Shown: piece after piece, positions 24,913 to 33,015 of the stretch
Numbering within the stretch: position 1 is the first letter of the stretch
Layout of the letters: the number at the start of each line of letters is the position of its first letter
Origin: Rhizorhabdus sp.
GTDB lineage: Bacteria > Pseudomonadota > Alphaproteobacteria > Sphingomonadales > Sphingomonadaceae
DNA length: 33,931 nucleotides
Direction: 5' to 3'
Assembly (NCBI RefSeq): GCF_018006725.1
Contig: NZ_JAGMXV010000026.1
Location: 1-33,931 of the forward strand
The notes under the pieces: generated by a model
The model's database searches: none
What the model was told of the DNA's origin: nothing
Seen by the model: only the letters and a program-made list of their open reading frames with translations
Made by a program: the position numbers and the translations under genes

Positions 24913-26085
24913 TCAGCGCTCGATGCACATGGCGATGCCCATGCCGCCGCCGATGCACAGGGTGACGAGACCCTTGCGTGCATCGCGCTTCGCCATTTCG
25001 TAGAGCAGCGTAGTGAGGACGCGCGCGCCCGAGGCGCCGATCGGGTGACCGATTGCGATCGCGCCGCCATTGACGTTGACGATGTCCGGGTTCCAGCCCA
25101 GTTCCTTGCCGACGGCCAGCGCCTGGGCGGCAAAGGCTTCGTTCGCTTCGATCAGGTCGAGGTCGCCGATCGACCAGCCTGCCTTCTGCAGCGCCAGCGT
25201 GCTCGCCGGTGCCGGGCCGATGCCCATGATCGAGGGGGCGACCCCGCAGGTGGCCCAGCTGGCGACCTTGCCGAGTACCGGTGCGCCCCGCTTCGTCGCC
25301 TCATCGGCGGTCATCAGGACGAGTGCTGCGGCGCCGTCGTTGATCCCACTGGCATTGGCGGCCGTTACGGTCCCGTCCTTCTTGAACGCAGGCTTCAGGC
25401 CGGCCATCGCTTCCAGCGTGGCGCCTGCGCGAATATATTCATCCTGGTCGACGACTGTCTCGCCCTTGCGGGTCTTGACCGTCACCGGCACGATTTCGTC
25501 GGCAAAGCGGCCAGCCGCGCGCGCTGCCTCGGCCTTGTTCTGGCTGGCGACCGCGAATCTGTCCTGCTCCTCGCGGCCGATCTGATATTTCTCGGCGAGA
25601 TTTTCGGCGGTGATGCCCATATGATAGCCGTTGAATACATCGGTAAGGCCATCGACGATCATGGTATCCACGAGGGTCGCGTTGCCCATCTTGGCGCCGT
25701 TGCGCATATGCTGGGCATGGGGCGAGAGCGACATATTCTCCTGGCCGCCAGCGACGACGATGGTCGCATCACCACAGCGGATCGCCTGAGCCGCCAGGGC
25801 GACGGCGCGTAGACCGGACCCGCATACCTGGTTGATGCCGAAAGCGGTCGCCTCTTTGGGGATGCCGGCGTTGATCGCCGCCTGCCGCGCCGGATTCTGG
25901 CCCTGGGCTGCGGTGAGCACCTGACCGAGCACGACCTCGTCGACATCCGTGGCGGCAACCCCGGCCTGCGTCAGCGCGGCTTCGATCGCGATGCGGCCCA
26001 GCTCATGCGCCGGCGTAGCGGCAAAGGACCCCAGGAAGCTGCCGACGGGGGTGCGCTTGGCTCCGGTTATCACGATATCGGTCAT
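24913..26085 (-). CDS. Acetyl-CoA C-acetyltransferase (biosynthetic thiolase)
   Basis: Thiolase of 390 aa that joins two acetyl-CoA into acetoacetyl-CoA, or does the reverse. The active-site residues are in place: Cys88 in NQVCGSG, His347 in [10 protein letters not shown] and Cys377 in [14 protein letters not shown]. The length and motifs fit the PhaA/AtoB group rather than long-chain thiolases. It lies 90 bases downstream of the PhaC-like gene on the same strand and close to phaR, so it probably supplies the first step of polyhydroxybutyrate synthesis; an amino-acid or ketone-body breakdown role remains possible. No acetoacetyl-CoA reductase (phaB) is in the window. Confidence 0.93.
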   Translation of the reverse strand: MTDIVITGAKRTPVGSFLGSFAATPAHELGRIAIEAALTQAGVAATDVDEVVLGQVLTAAQGQNPARQAAINAGIPKEATAFGINQVCGSGLRAVALAAQAIRCGDATIVVAGGQENMSLSPHAQHMRNGAKMGNATLVDTMIVDGLTDVFNGYHMGITAENLAEKYQIGREEQDRFAVASQNKAEAARAAGRFADEIVPVTVKTRKGETVVDQDEYIRAGATLEAMAGLKPAFKKDGTVTAANASGINDGAAALVLMTADEATKRGAPVLGKVASWATCGVAPSIMGIGPAPASTLALQKAGWSIGDLDLIEANEAFAAQALAVGKELGWNPDIVNVNGGAIAIGHPIGASGARVLTTLLYEMAKRDARKGLVTLCIGGGMGIAMCIER

Positions 26086-26175
26086 GGTCGAGCTCCTGCT
26101 GGTTGCCGCGTATGCGAAGGGCTCTCGAGGGCCCGATATGATCGACTCACGCGGGATTTGTCCGTCTGTCGACTA

Positions 26176-27264
26176 TCAGGAGTTTTGCAGCTGCGAAACC
26201 CATAGGGCGATCTGGTGCCAGAGCGATTCCGGCGCCTTGCGACCCACGACCATGCCGACATGACCTTCTGCGAGCGACAGTCGCTCGCCATGCGGAAGGG
26301 CTGTCGCCTCGGGGGTGATCCGATCGATCGTAGATGCGATGTTCAGGATCGGCATGCGCAGACGGTCCGGCGCGATCGTCCGTCCGGCCACAGTCCATGC
26401 GCCTTGTCCGGTGCAATTCTCGACCATCAGCGATTTCATAAGCTGGCGACCGGCGGCAAAGGTCATCGGGGGGCCATCATTGGCCCAATCCTCGACGGCA
26501 ATGTAATTGCGGCCCTCGGCGCTCGAAGGATCCTTAGTAGAGAATTGTTCGAACTTGGCGATCGTCCGGACCGGGTCGATCCGCCAGAAAATCTGCTGCA
26601 GGATTTCGGCGGGAAGCAGGCCCAGTTGCTCCGCAGCAGTTGCTGCGCCCTCCCAAAGCTGCAGCAGATCGTTTCGCGTCTGCGAAGAAAATCCGTCGAA
26701 ATCCCACGGTGCTGCGATCAGCAGCAGCGCACGGGGGGCGGACAGTGCGGCGGCCGCGATGCTCATCGTTCCGCCGAGGCAATAGCCGGCCAGCACGGTA
26801 TCGGGCCCGAGCAGATCAAGCGCGGGCAGCAGATAGCGTTCGACATGGGCGCCGATGTCGAGATCGGCTTCGTCCGGACCGGGCGTGCCCCAGTCAAGCA
26901 GGAAGGGCTGAAGTCCGCTCGCGGCGAGACCGCGCATCATCGAATTTTCGACACTGAGATCAAGGATCTCGCAGCCGTTGATCAGCGACGGTACGAACAG
27001 AACAGGCCGCCCGGCTTCAGCATAGCCATGGACCCGAACGCGTCCGATCTGTCCGACTGTCGAGGGAGCCGGCGCTCGTGGCGTGCGCGGTGCGGACTGA
27101 TAGGCGCGCAATCCGGCGAGGGCAGCCTTCATCCGGCCGGGGTCCGAGCCGGTTTCGCTGCGCAGCATGTCGAGGAACAGCGGCAGCGGGCGCGGCCTGT
27201 GTTGCGGCGCGGAAAGATTTGGTGCTATGCTTCCAGCAGAACTGTTGGGCAGGCGGGGTATCAT
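26176..27264 (-). CDS. Short PhaC-like alpha/beta hydrolase (PHA synthase-related)
   Basis: A 362-aa alpha/beta-hydrolase with PHA synthase features: Cys nucleophile in GYCLGG, a probable catalytic Asp in STIDRITP and His in EGHVGMVVG, so a Cys-Asp-His triad is present. Class I PhaC enzymes are near 560-600 aa and carry a long N-terminal domain that is absent here; the size is nearer to class III PhaC, but no PhaE partner is visible. It may be a synthase, a granule-bound thioesterase or a related transacylase. ATG 27264 is the favoured start, since the RPRPLPLFLDML stretch seems part of the protein; 27315 and 27168 are alternatives. Its start codon overlaps that of phaR on the other strand. 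Confidence 0.75.
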   Translation of the reverse strand: MIPRLPNSSAGSIAPNLSAPQHRPRPLPLFLDMLRSETGSDPGRMKAALAGLRAYQSAPRTPRAPAPSTVGQIGRVRVHGYAEAGRPVLFVPSLINGCEILDLSVENSMMRGLAASGLQPFLLDWGTPGPDEADLDIGAHVERYLLPALDLLGPDTVLAGYCLGGTMSIAAAALSAPRALLLIAAPWDFDGFSSQTRNDLLQLWEGAATAAEQLGLLPAEILQQIFWRIDPVRTIAKFEQFSTKDPSSAEGRNYIAVEDWANDGPPMTFAAGRQLMKSLMVENCTGQGAWTVAGRTIAPDRLRMPILNIASTIDRITPEATALPHGERLSLAEGHVGMVVGRKAPESLWHQIALWVSQLQNS

Positions 27265-27823
27265 GGCGAAATCATCGGACGGCTCTGGCACGGTCATCAT
27301 CAAGAAGTACGCCAATCGTCGGCTCTACAACACCGAAACTTCGAGTTATATCACGCTCGACCATCTCGCGACGATGACGCGCGAGGGGCGCGACTTCAAG
27401 GTGATCGACGCCAAGTCGGAAGAGGACATCACTCATAATGTCCTGACGCAGATCATCATGGAGGAAGAGAATCGCGGCCAGACGATGCTGCCGGTCAGCT
27501 TTCTCCGTCAGCTGATCTCGCTTTATGGCGATTCGATGCAGTCGATGGTTCCGCAATATCTGGAAGCGTCGATGGATGCTTTCCGCCGCAACCAGACGCA
27601 GTTCCGTCAGGCCATGGAAGGCGCTTTCGCGGGCGGTCCCTTTGCCGAGATCGCGAAGCGCAACATGGAGATGCTCGAGGCTGCCGCCAGCGCCTTCAAG
27701 CCGCCCCGCGCCGCTGGCTCCGCCAAGGAAGAACCGGCCGTCGACACGACGCCGCGCAACGAGGTGGAGGCGCTCAAGGCGCAGCTCGCGGCCATGCAGG
27801 AACAGATCAACAAGCTGAAATAA
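27263..27823 (+). CDS. phaR: Polyhydroxyalkanoate synthesis repressor
   Basis: A 186-aa regulator of the PhaR family. The N-terminal PHB/PHA accumulation DNA-binding domain is seen in IIKKYANRRLYNTETSSYITLDHL, followed by the polymer-responsive region and a C-terminal coil rich in Gln and Lys (QLAAMQEQINKLK). PhaR represses phasin and PHA genes until it is drawn off by nascent polymer granules. ATG 27263 lies seven bases after an AGGCGGGG sequence; a longer open frame from 27167 is an antisense extension into the PhaC-like gene. Divergence from that gene fits a regulator and target pair. Confidence 0.93.
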   Translation: MAKSSDGSGTVIIKKYANRRLYNTETSSYITLDHLATMTREGRDFKVIDAKSEEDITHNVLTQIIMEEENRGQTMLPVSFLRQLISLYGDSMQSMVPQYLEASMDAFRRNQTQFRQAMEGAFAGGPFAEIAKRNMEMLEAAASAFKPPRAAGSAKEEPAVDTTPRNEVEALKAQLAAMQEQINKLK

Positions 27824-27876
27824 GCAAGCGGAAGCGGCGATAGCCGCCGCCGGTGATCCGGCGACGGCTTGCCTGC
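27824..27876. terminator. Hairpin region between convergent phaR and methyltransferase genes
   Basis: The 53-base gap can fold: CGCCGG (27848-27853) pairs with CCGGCG (27858-27863) around TGAT, and an outer GCAAGC/GCTTGC pairing encloses it. No T-run is seen, so it is a likely but unproved bidirectional terminator. Confidence 0.45.
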
Positions 27877-28677
27877 TTAGCTCGCCGGCTTGACGAACTT
27901 CAGCGTCAGTCGGTCGCTCTCCCCGATCGCCTGATATTTGGCGCGGTCGACCTCGCCCAGGCTGTAGGTCGGCGGCAGGGTCCACACGCCCTTCGGCCAG
28001 TCATGCGTGTCCTTCGGATTGGCGTTGACCGGCGATTCGCCCACGAGCTTGAACCCGGCTGCGGTAGCGAGGCGGATGATGGTCGAGCGTTTGATGTAGC
28101 CGCTCTGCTTTTCCTTCGCGGAATCCATTTCCTCGGGGAGCCGATGATCGACGACGCCCAATATGCCACCCGGCTTCAACGCGCCGTAGAAGTCGGCGAA
28201 GGCCTTGGCCGCCGTGGCATCGCCCGCCATGATGAGGTTGTGGACGTTGCGGAAGGTGAGCACGCGGTCTGCCGTGCCTGCGGGGAAGGTCGAGGGCTCG
28301 GTCGGGCTGAACGGTGCGACATCGACGGTCCCGAACCAGTCCTTGTTGCGTTCGAGCATGGCCTTTGCTGCGGCCAGTCCCTTTTCCGATGCGGGCGGCA
28401 TTGCGACATAACGGCCATTGCCCTTGAGCATCGGAGCGAGGATTTCGGTGTACCAGCCGCCGCCGGGATAATATTCGACGACCGTCTGGCCGGGGGCAAC
28501 CTCGAAGAAGGCCAGTGTTTCGGCAGGATGGCGATAGGCGTCGCGCGCGCGGTTGGCCTCGCTGCGGCGGCTGTCCGAGAGCGCCTTGGTCAGTTCCGGC
28601 GAAGGGGCGGGGGCGGCCACGGCGAGGGACGGTGCCGCGAGCGACAGGCCGAGGGCGACAAGAAGCGAGTAGCGCAT
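27877..28677 (-). CDS. Exported class I SAM-dependent methyltransferase-like protein
   Basis: A methyltransferase-fold protein with a signal peptide. Residues 1-22 (MRYSLLVALGLSLAAPSLAVAA) form a clear Sec signal. Motif I reads VVEYYPGGGWYTEIL, an aromatic variant of the SAM-binding ExGxGxG, then motif-like strands at VLTFRNVHNLI and ALKPGGILGVVDHR follow. It fits the predicted methyltransferases of the COG4798 type, whose substrate is unknown. A SAM-dependent enzyme outside the cytoplasm is odd because SAM is not thought to be available there. GGGAG near 28691 could serve any of three starts (28686, 28683 or 28677); the last gives the neatest signal peptide. Confidence 0.8.
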   Translation of the reverse strand: MRYSLLVALGLSLAAPSLAVAAPAPSPELTKALSDSRRSEANRARDAYRHPAETLAFFEVAPGQTVVEYYPGGGWYTEILAPMLKGNGRYVAMPPASEKGLAAAKAMLERNKDWFGTVDVAPFSPTEPSTFPAGTADRVLTFRNVHNLIMAGDATAAKAFADFYGALKPGGILGVVDHRLPEEMDSAKEKQSGYIKRSTIIRLATAAGFKLVGESPVNANPKDTHDWPKGVWTLPPTYSLGEVDRAKYQAIGESDRLTLKFVKPAS

Positions 28678-28732
28678 GGGCATCATACTCCCGATATGGT
28701 TTGACGACCCATCATGACGGAGCCTCAACAAG

Positions 28733-28933
28733 GTGCAATCGGATTACGCATGGCCGACATTGTGCTTCGCCGCGCTGGCAGTGCTATCCATCGCGGCAGA
28801 CTGGCGAAATCATCGCCGGAGGGACGCCGATCGTGAACGCGGCCGAATCGCCTGGGTGCCTTGGTCGCTGATCGCGGTGCTGTCGCTGTTGCTGGCGGCG
28901 GTGTTCGCGGCCTGGTGGCTGCGCGGCGAATGA
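28733..28933 (+). CDS. Small two-helix membrane protein, 66 aa, unknown
   Basis: No family is recognised. Two hydrophobic segments (about residues 6-22 and 43-62) flank a strongly charged middle (RNHRRRDADRERGR), which predicts a hairpin with both ends outside and a basic loop in the cytoplasm. The GTG at 28733 is the start, with GGAG at 28719-28722 as ribosome-binding site; no in-frame ATG exists. It is divergent from the methyltransferase gene and ends 4 bases before the convergent cpaF gene. Confidence 0.6.
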   Translation: MQSDYAWPTLCFAALAVLSIAADWRNHRRRDADRERGRIAWVPWSLIAVLSLLLAAVFAAWWLRGE

Positions 28934-28937
28934 GGCC

Positions 28938-30500
28938 TCAGAGGCAGGACTCGAGCAGCGCCTGATCGAACCCGAACTGGCGGGCCTTTTCGATCGTGTA
29001 AGGACGCAGGCCGGTCGGCACGAACTCGCCGACGATCTTACCTTCGGTGTCCTCGGCATGATATTCGAACTTGAACAGTTCCTGGGTGATGATCACCGGG
29101 CCTTCCATGCCCAGCACTTCGGTGATGCTTGTCACGCGGCGGGAGCCGTCGCGCAGGCGCTTCACCTGGACGATCAGGTCCACCGAATCCGCGATCTGCT
29201 TCGAGATGGCTTCCTTCGGCACCTTGATGTCCGACATCATCACCATGTTCTCCATGCGCGCCAGCGCCTCGCGCGGGCTATTGGAGTGGAGCGTGCACAT
29301 CGACCCGTCGTGACCGGTGTTCATCGCGGCCAGCATATCGAAACATTCGGGGCCGCGAATTTCGCCCAGGATGATGCGGTCGGGACGCATGCGCAGCGCA
29401 TTGACGACGAGGTCGCGGATCGAGATCGCGCCCTGGCCTTCGAGATTGGCCGGTCGAGTTTCCAAGGGCAGCCAGTGCGGCTGCTGCAGGCGGAGTTCGG
29501 CTGCGTCCTCGATGGTGATCACGCGCTCGCCGGGGTCGATCATCTTCGACAGGGCGTTCAGCATCGTCGTTTTGCCCGAACCGGTGCCGCCCGAAATGAC
29601 CACGTTGAAGCGGCTCGCACCCGCGATCTTGAGCATGGTCGCCATGCGCTCGCTCATCGAGCCGCTGCGCGCCATCATGTCGAGCGTGATCGGCTTCGAC
29701 GAGAATTTGCGGATCGAGATGGCGGTGCCGCGCAGTGAAAGGGGCGGGACGATCACGTTGACGCGGCTGCCGTCGGTCAGGCGCGCGTCGGCCAGCGGGG
29801 TGGTCTGATCGACCCGGCGGCCGACCTTCGACACGATGCGCTGGGCGATCTGGAACAGATGCTCCTCGTCGCGGAAATTGACCTTGGCGAGCTCCAGCTT
29901 GCCCTTGCGCTCGACATAGGTCTGGTCGGGGCCGTTGACCATGATGTCGGTGATCAGCGGATCGCTGAGCAACTCCTCCAACGGGCCGAGGCCGAGCAAC
30001 TCGTCGATCAGGACCTTTTCGAGCGCGAACTGTTCGCGCCGGTTGAGCGTGATCCGCAGCTCCGCGAGTACCTCGCCGATGATCGGGCGGAACTCCTCGG
30101 CGAGTTCGTCCTTGCTCAACGACGCTGCCGCCTCGGGGTCGACGCGCTCAAGCAGGCGGGGAAGCACCTGCTCCTTGATCTTGTGGATCGATGCCTCGAA
30201 GCCTTCGACCCGCGAACGTCCGGCGTCACCCGAGGCCGCCTCACGAATGGCAAGGCGGGTCATGGCGTCGATCTGTCGACTGCCGGTGGCCTCGTCTTCG
30301 CTGGCGGCGATCGGATCGTCGAAGCTGGGCAGGCCGGCGAAGGGATCGCTGCCTGCTCCGGGGAAGGCGGCATCGAGCGGAGGGAATTGCAGGCCACCTG
30401 ACAGCCCCGGCGTCGGCGCGTCGCCATGCATCGGGCGCGCCACGCCGAAGGCCGGCTTCGCCCCGTGCGTCATAGCGCCTCTTTTGCCGAACGCACTCAT
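28938..30500 (-). CDS. cpaF: CpaF/TadA-type secretion ATPase, solitary
   Basis: A type II/IV secretion ATPase of 520 aa. After an acidic, disordered N-terminus of about 100 residues come the N-terminal domain and the ATPase core: Walker A GGTGSGKT (304-311), the Asp box ITIEDAAELRL, Walker B RIILGEIRGPE and the His box MCTLHSNSPREAL. CpaF powers assembly of Flp/Tad pili. No other tad/cpa genes are near, so it either serves a distant tad locus or a different function. AGGGTGA just before the ATG is the ribosome-binding site. It lies 83 bases downstream of the serralysin gene on the same strand. Confidence 0.92.
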   Translation of the reverse strand: MSAFGKRGAMTHGAKPAFGVARPMHGDAPTPGLSGGLQFPPLDAAFPGAGSDPFAGLPSFDDPIAASEDEATGSRQIDAMTRLAIREAASGDAGRSRVEGFEASIHKIKEQVLPRLLERVDPEAAASLSKDELAEEFRPIIGEVLAELRITLNRREQFALEKVLIDELLGLGPLEELLSDPLITDIMVNGPDQTYVERKGKLELAKVNFRDEEHLFQIAQRIVSKVGRRVDQTTPLADARLTDGSRVNVIVPPLSLRGTAISIRKFSSKPITLDMMARSGSMSERMATMLKIAGASRFNVVISGGTGSGKTTMLNALSKMIDPGERVITIEDAAELRLQQPHWLPLETRPANLEGQGAISIRDLVVNALRMRPDRIILGEIRGPECFDMLAAMNTGHDGSMCTLHSNSPREALARMENMVMMSDIKVPKEAISKQIADSVDLIVQVKRLRDGSRRVTSITEVLGMEGPVIITQELFKFEYHAEDTEGKIVGEFVPTGLRPYTIEKARQFGFDQALLESCL

Positions 30501-30583
30501 TCACCCTGCCTCACGGCCGATCAACCCGTAAGGGAGATAAGGCGAAAACTCCTCAGAATCGGTTAATTTTCAGGCGCCTGAGA

Positions 30584-32371
30584 TTAGCCAAAGTCGGAAA
30601 GCGACAAGCCGGCGGTGCCTTCGAGGCGGATCGCCTCCAGAGAGGTCAGCGGGCCGGCATCGTAGAAGAGATAGAGATCGTTGCCGACCGCAATCATCGT
30701 GACCGCCGTCGATCCGCTCGCCGCGAGTGATTGAACGGCGGATGCGAGCGCCGCGTCTAAGGAAGCTGTCGCGGTCAGCGCAGTCACGGCGGTGGGAACG
30801 AAGCCCAAGCGGAGATGATCAACGCCACGCGCAAAGTCGGTGATGCTGTCAGTCAAAGCTCCCGCCAAGGTCGCGTCGCCATCGACAAAAACGAACAGGT
30901 CGGCGTCATTGCCGCCCGACAACCGATCGATGCCGACCCCGCCGGCCAGCGTGTCGCTGCCGAGGTCGCCCTGCAGGATATCGTCGCCGGTGGCACCGCT
31001 CAGACTGTCATTGCCCTGGCCACCGCGCAGCGAGTCGTTCCCGCCGCCGCCCACGATGCTGTCATTGCCGAGATTGCCGTTGACGGTGTCGTTGCCATTG
31101 CCGCCTTCGATGCGATCATTGCCCTGACCGCCGAAGATCCGGTCCGACCCGTCCTGGCCGTTGAGCGAATCGTCGCCGGCATTGCCCTGCAGATAATCGC
31201 TTCCGGTGCCAGCGTTGAGGGTGTCCGCTCCATCTCCGGGGAGGGCGGTGGAGGCTGCGCCGTAGAGATGGTCGTTGCTGTTGCCACCGACGATCGAGTC
31301 GGAGCCGAGCCCGCCCATGATCACATTGCCATTGTCGTTGGCGGTGGCGACGTCGTTGCCGCCGCCCAGCGTCAGCGTGTCGATCCGCGTGTCATAAGCG
31401 ATGGCGAGATTCTTCGAGAGGCCAGCGACGCTGCTGAAGCTGCCTGCGTGGAGGTCCACGGTCGAAGCCTGGGTGAAGCCGGAAAGATCGAGCGTGTTGC
31501 CCGTTCCCTTGTTCCACAATGTCACGATCGGCCGGCTGTTCTGCGTGAAATCGTAGAACTTCCCGATGTCGCCGCCGATATTGCTGTTGAAGCCATAGGT
31601 CTGACCGCCCGACAATGGCGTATCGACTGCGACGCCGTACATGCGCTGGATCGCAAGGATGTCGAGCATCATCGGGGTGGTGGGATCATTGCCGTAGGTA
31701 AGGCCGTTGCTCGACCGCGATGTTCCCCAGCGAAAGGAACTGTCAGGATCGAGATAGGACATGATCGTCCAGGCTCGATCGTCATAAGCGGTATAGGCCG
31801 TCTCTGCGACGTCGGCGCCCTCGTCATAGGCGCCGCCATGGCCGAGCCCCAGGACATGGCCCCATTCGTGGATCAGAGTCGTATAGGGATAGCTGCCATA
31901 TTCCGAAAAGGCTGCGCCGATAGGGCCAAAGCCGGGCGTGGAGACATCGATCGTTATCTCGCCTTCGGTTGCCCGTCCGACGCGCGAGGTGCCGGTAGTG
32001 CCGGGGATAAAGCTGGTCTGGCCGCCCGATGCCGATCCATCGCTGCCGCGACCTATCAGTATGTCTGCCGTGCCGGGTGTCGCTGCGACGAAGCGGATGT
32101 TCGCCACCGCCGACCACAAGGCGGCGGTCTGCAGAAAAGCTTGCTGCTCTACCCCCGACCAGTTGGAGGCCGTGTCGAAGGCATAGCTTATGGTCGCGCC
32201 GGTTCCCGCCGTGCCGGGACCGAACTTCGCAGTGTAATTAGGGCTGGACGAATAGGTCGCCGGACTGTCGCTGTTCCACGTCCAGAAACTCTGCGCAGCC
32301 AGCAGGCCGTTCGCATCGATTCCCGTCAGATAGCTAAGCTGACTTTCCTGTGTCGCGTCGATGGTCGCCAT
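30584..32371 (-). CDS. Serralysin-type metalloprotease with RTX repeats
   Basis: A secreted M10 zinc protease of 595 aa. The zinc site HEWGHVLGLGH gives ligands His168, His172 and His178 with catalytic Glu169; the Met-turn is IMSY with Met204. Residues 335-490 hold about a dozen GGxGxDxxx RTX nonapeptides that form a calcium beta-roll, and a serralysin-type C-terminal domain ends in LSLSDFG, consistent with the C-terminal signal for type I secretion. There is no N-terminal signal peptide, as expected. The ABC exporter, membrane-fusion and TolC genes that usually flank such proteases are absent here, and no inhibitor gene is visible. Confidence 0.93.
   Translation of the reverse strand: MATIDATQESQLSYLTGIDANGLLAAQSFWTWNSDSPATYSSSPNYTAKFGPGTAGTGATISYAFDTASNWSGVEQQAFLQTAALWSAVANIRFVAATPGTADILIGRGSDGSASGGQTSFIPGTTGTSRVGRATEGEITIDVSTPGFGPIGAAFSEYGSYPYTTLIHEWGHVLGLGHGGAYDEGADVAETAYTAYDDRAWTIMSYLDPDSSFRWGTSRSSNGLTYGNDPTTPMMLDILAIQRMYGVAVDTPLSGGQTYGFNSNIGGDIGKFYDFTQNSRPIVTLWNKGTGNTLDLSGFTQASTVDLHAGSFSSVAGLSKNLAIAYDTRIDTLTLGGGNDVATANDNGNVIMGGLGSDSIVGGNSNDHLYGAASTALPGDGADTLNAGTGSDYLQGNAGDDSLNGQDGSDRIFGGQGNDRIEGGNGNDTVNGNLGNDSIVGGGGNDSLRGGQGNDSLSGATGDDILQGDLGSDTLAGGVGIDRLSGGNDADLFVFVDGDATLAGALTDSITDFARGVDHLRLGFVPTAVTALTATASLDAALASAVQSLAASGSTAVTMIAVGNDLYLFYDAGPLTSLEAIRLEGTAGLSLSDFG
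30902..31369 (-). repeat. RTX nonapeptide repeat region within the protease gene
   Basis: Imperfect 27-base units encode tandem GGxGNDxxx motifs, for example GGQGNDRIE, GGNGNDTVN and GGGGNDSLR. The spacing is regular, with one longer insert near residues 370-385. Each pair of units binds a calcium ion in known serralysins. Confidence 0.85.
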
Positions 32372-32500
32372 ATGTCCGTCGCCCCGTTCGCTCTATCTAC
32401 GTGCTGTAGCGCGATTTGGTTGAACGACACATTGCGGCGTTGTGCCATAGGACGAAAAGCTGCGCCGTTCGTCGCATTTTCAGACGAAAGGTCGTCCCGC

Positions 32501-32535
32501 AAAAAAAAGACCCGGCTGCCAGTGGCGCCGGGTCT
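32501..32535 (-). terminator. Rho-independent terminator of the ATP synthase operon
   Basis: On the minus strand a 9-bp stem AGACCCGGC/GCCGGGTCT (32527-32535 with 32508-32516) and a ten-base loop are followed by an unbroken run of eight or more T. It lies 25 bases after the atpC stop. Confidence 0.93.
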
Positions 32536-32559
32536 CGAAGATCATCATGAAGACCGGTT

Positions 32560-32823
32560 TCAGGCTTCGCTGGCTTTCTCGGCCAGGACCGTCAGGCCCT
32601 TCTCATTCACTTCGGCGAAGCCGCCTTCGACGTGAATGCGCGCCGCGATCGTGTTCGGGCCCGAATAGATCGCCAGTTCGCCCGTGCGGACCGTCGACAT
32701 GAACGGAGCATGCCCCGCCAGCACGCCGAAGTCGCCCTCGGCGCCCGGAACCACGACCATGTGGACGTCTTCCGAACGGAGCAGCTTCTCCGGGGTGACG
32801 AGTTCGAAATGCAGATCTGCCAT
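32560..32823 (-). CDS. atpC: ATP synthase F1 epsilon subunit, short form
   Basis: The epsilon subunit joins the central stalk to the c-ring. This 87-aa form has the whole N-terminal beta-sandwich ([10 protein letters not shown] to [18 protein letters not shown]) but ends at residue 87. Typical bacterial epsilon is about 130-140 aa and has a C-terminal helical hairpin that inhibits ATP hydrolysis. That domain is missing. Alphaproteobacteria can use a separate zeta subunit as inhibitor, so the loss is tolerable. It starts three bases after the YHS-like gene stop and is the last gene of the operon. Confidence 0.93.
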   Translation of the reverse strand: MADLHFELVTPEKLLRSEDVHMVVVPGAEGDFGVLAGHAPFMSTVRTGELAIYSGPNTIAARIHVEGGFAEVNEKGLTVLAEKASEA

Positions 32824-32826
32824 CGA

Positions 32827-33014
32827 TCAATCCTGTCTGGCCTGCAGGGCCTGTTCGAACGCCGATATGGCGCTGTCGAACTTGTCCCGGCAGCCGGGGT
32901 TGCAGAAGCCGACGACCGCGCCGCGATAGCGGGTCAGCGAGTCTGCCGCGATCGGTTTTCCCGACCAGGGGCAGAGTTCGTTGACCGCATCCTCGAGGCG
33001 CGGCCGGTCTTCCA

Positions 33015-33015
<1 letters not shown>
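32827..33015 (-). CDS. YHS-like small metal-binding protein inside the atp operon
   Basis: A 62-aa protein with cysteines at 15, 38 and 42 arranged as CPWSGKP and FCNPGCRDKF. This resembles the YHS/TRASH zinc-binding fold (CPxCG then FCxxxC), but the second cysteine of the first pair is Ser18. A helix from about residue 44 to 60 follows. It is sometimes listed under unrelated names such as glutathione transferase in databases, which its size excludes. It starts inside the atpD stop (TGATG) and ends three bases before atpC, so it is translated with ATP synthase subunits. A role in assembly or metal handling is only inferred from position. Confidence 0.8.

Noticed and set aside
30572-30581. Palindrome CAGGCGCCTG between the serralysin and cpaF genes
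   Set aside because: Ten bases of GC-rich self-complement with no loop or T-run is expected by chance at this GC content.
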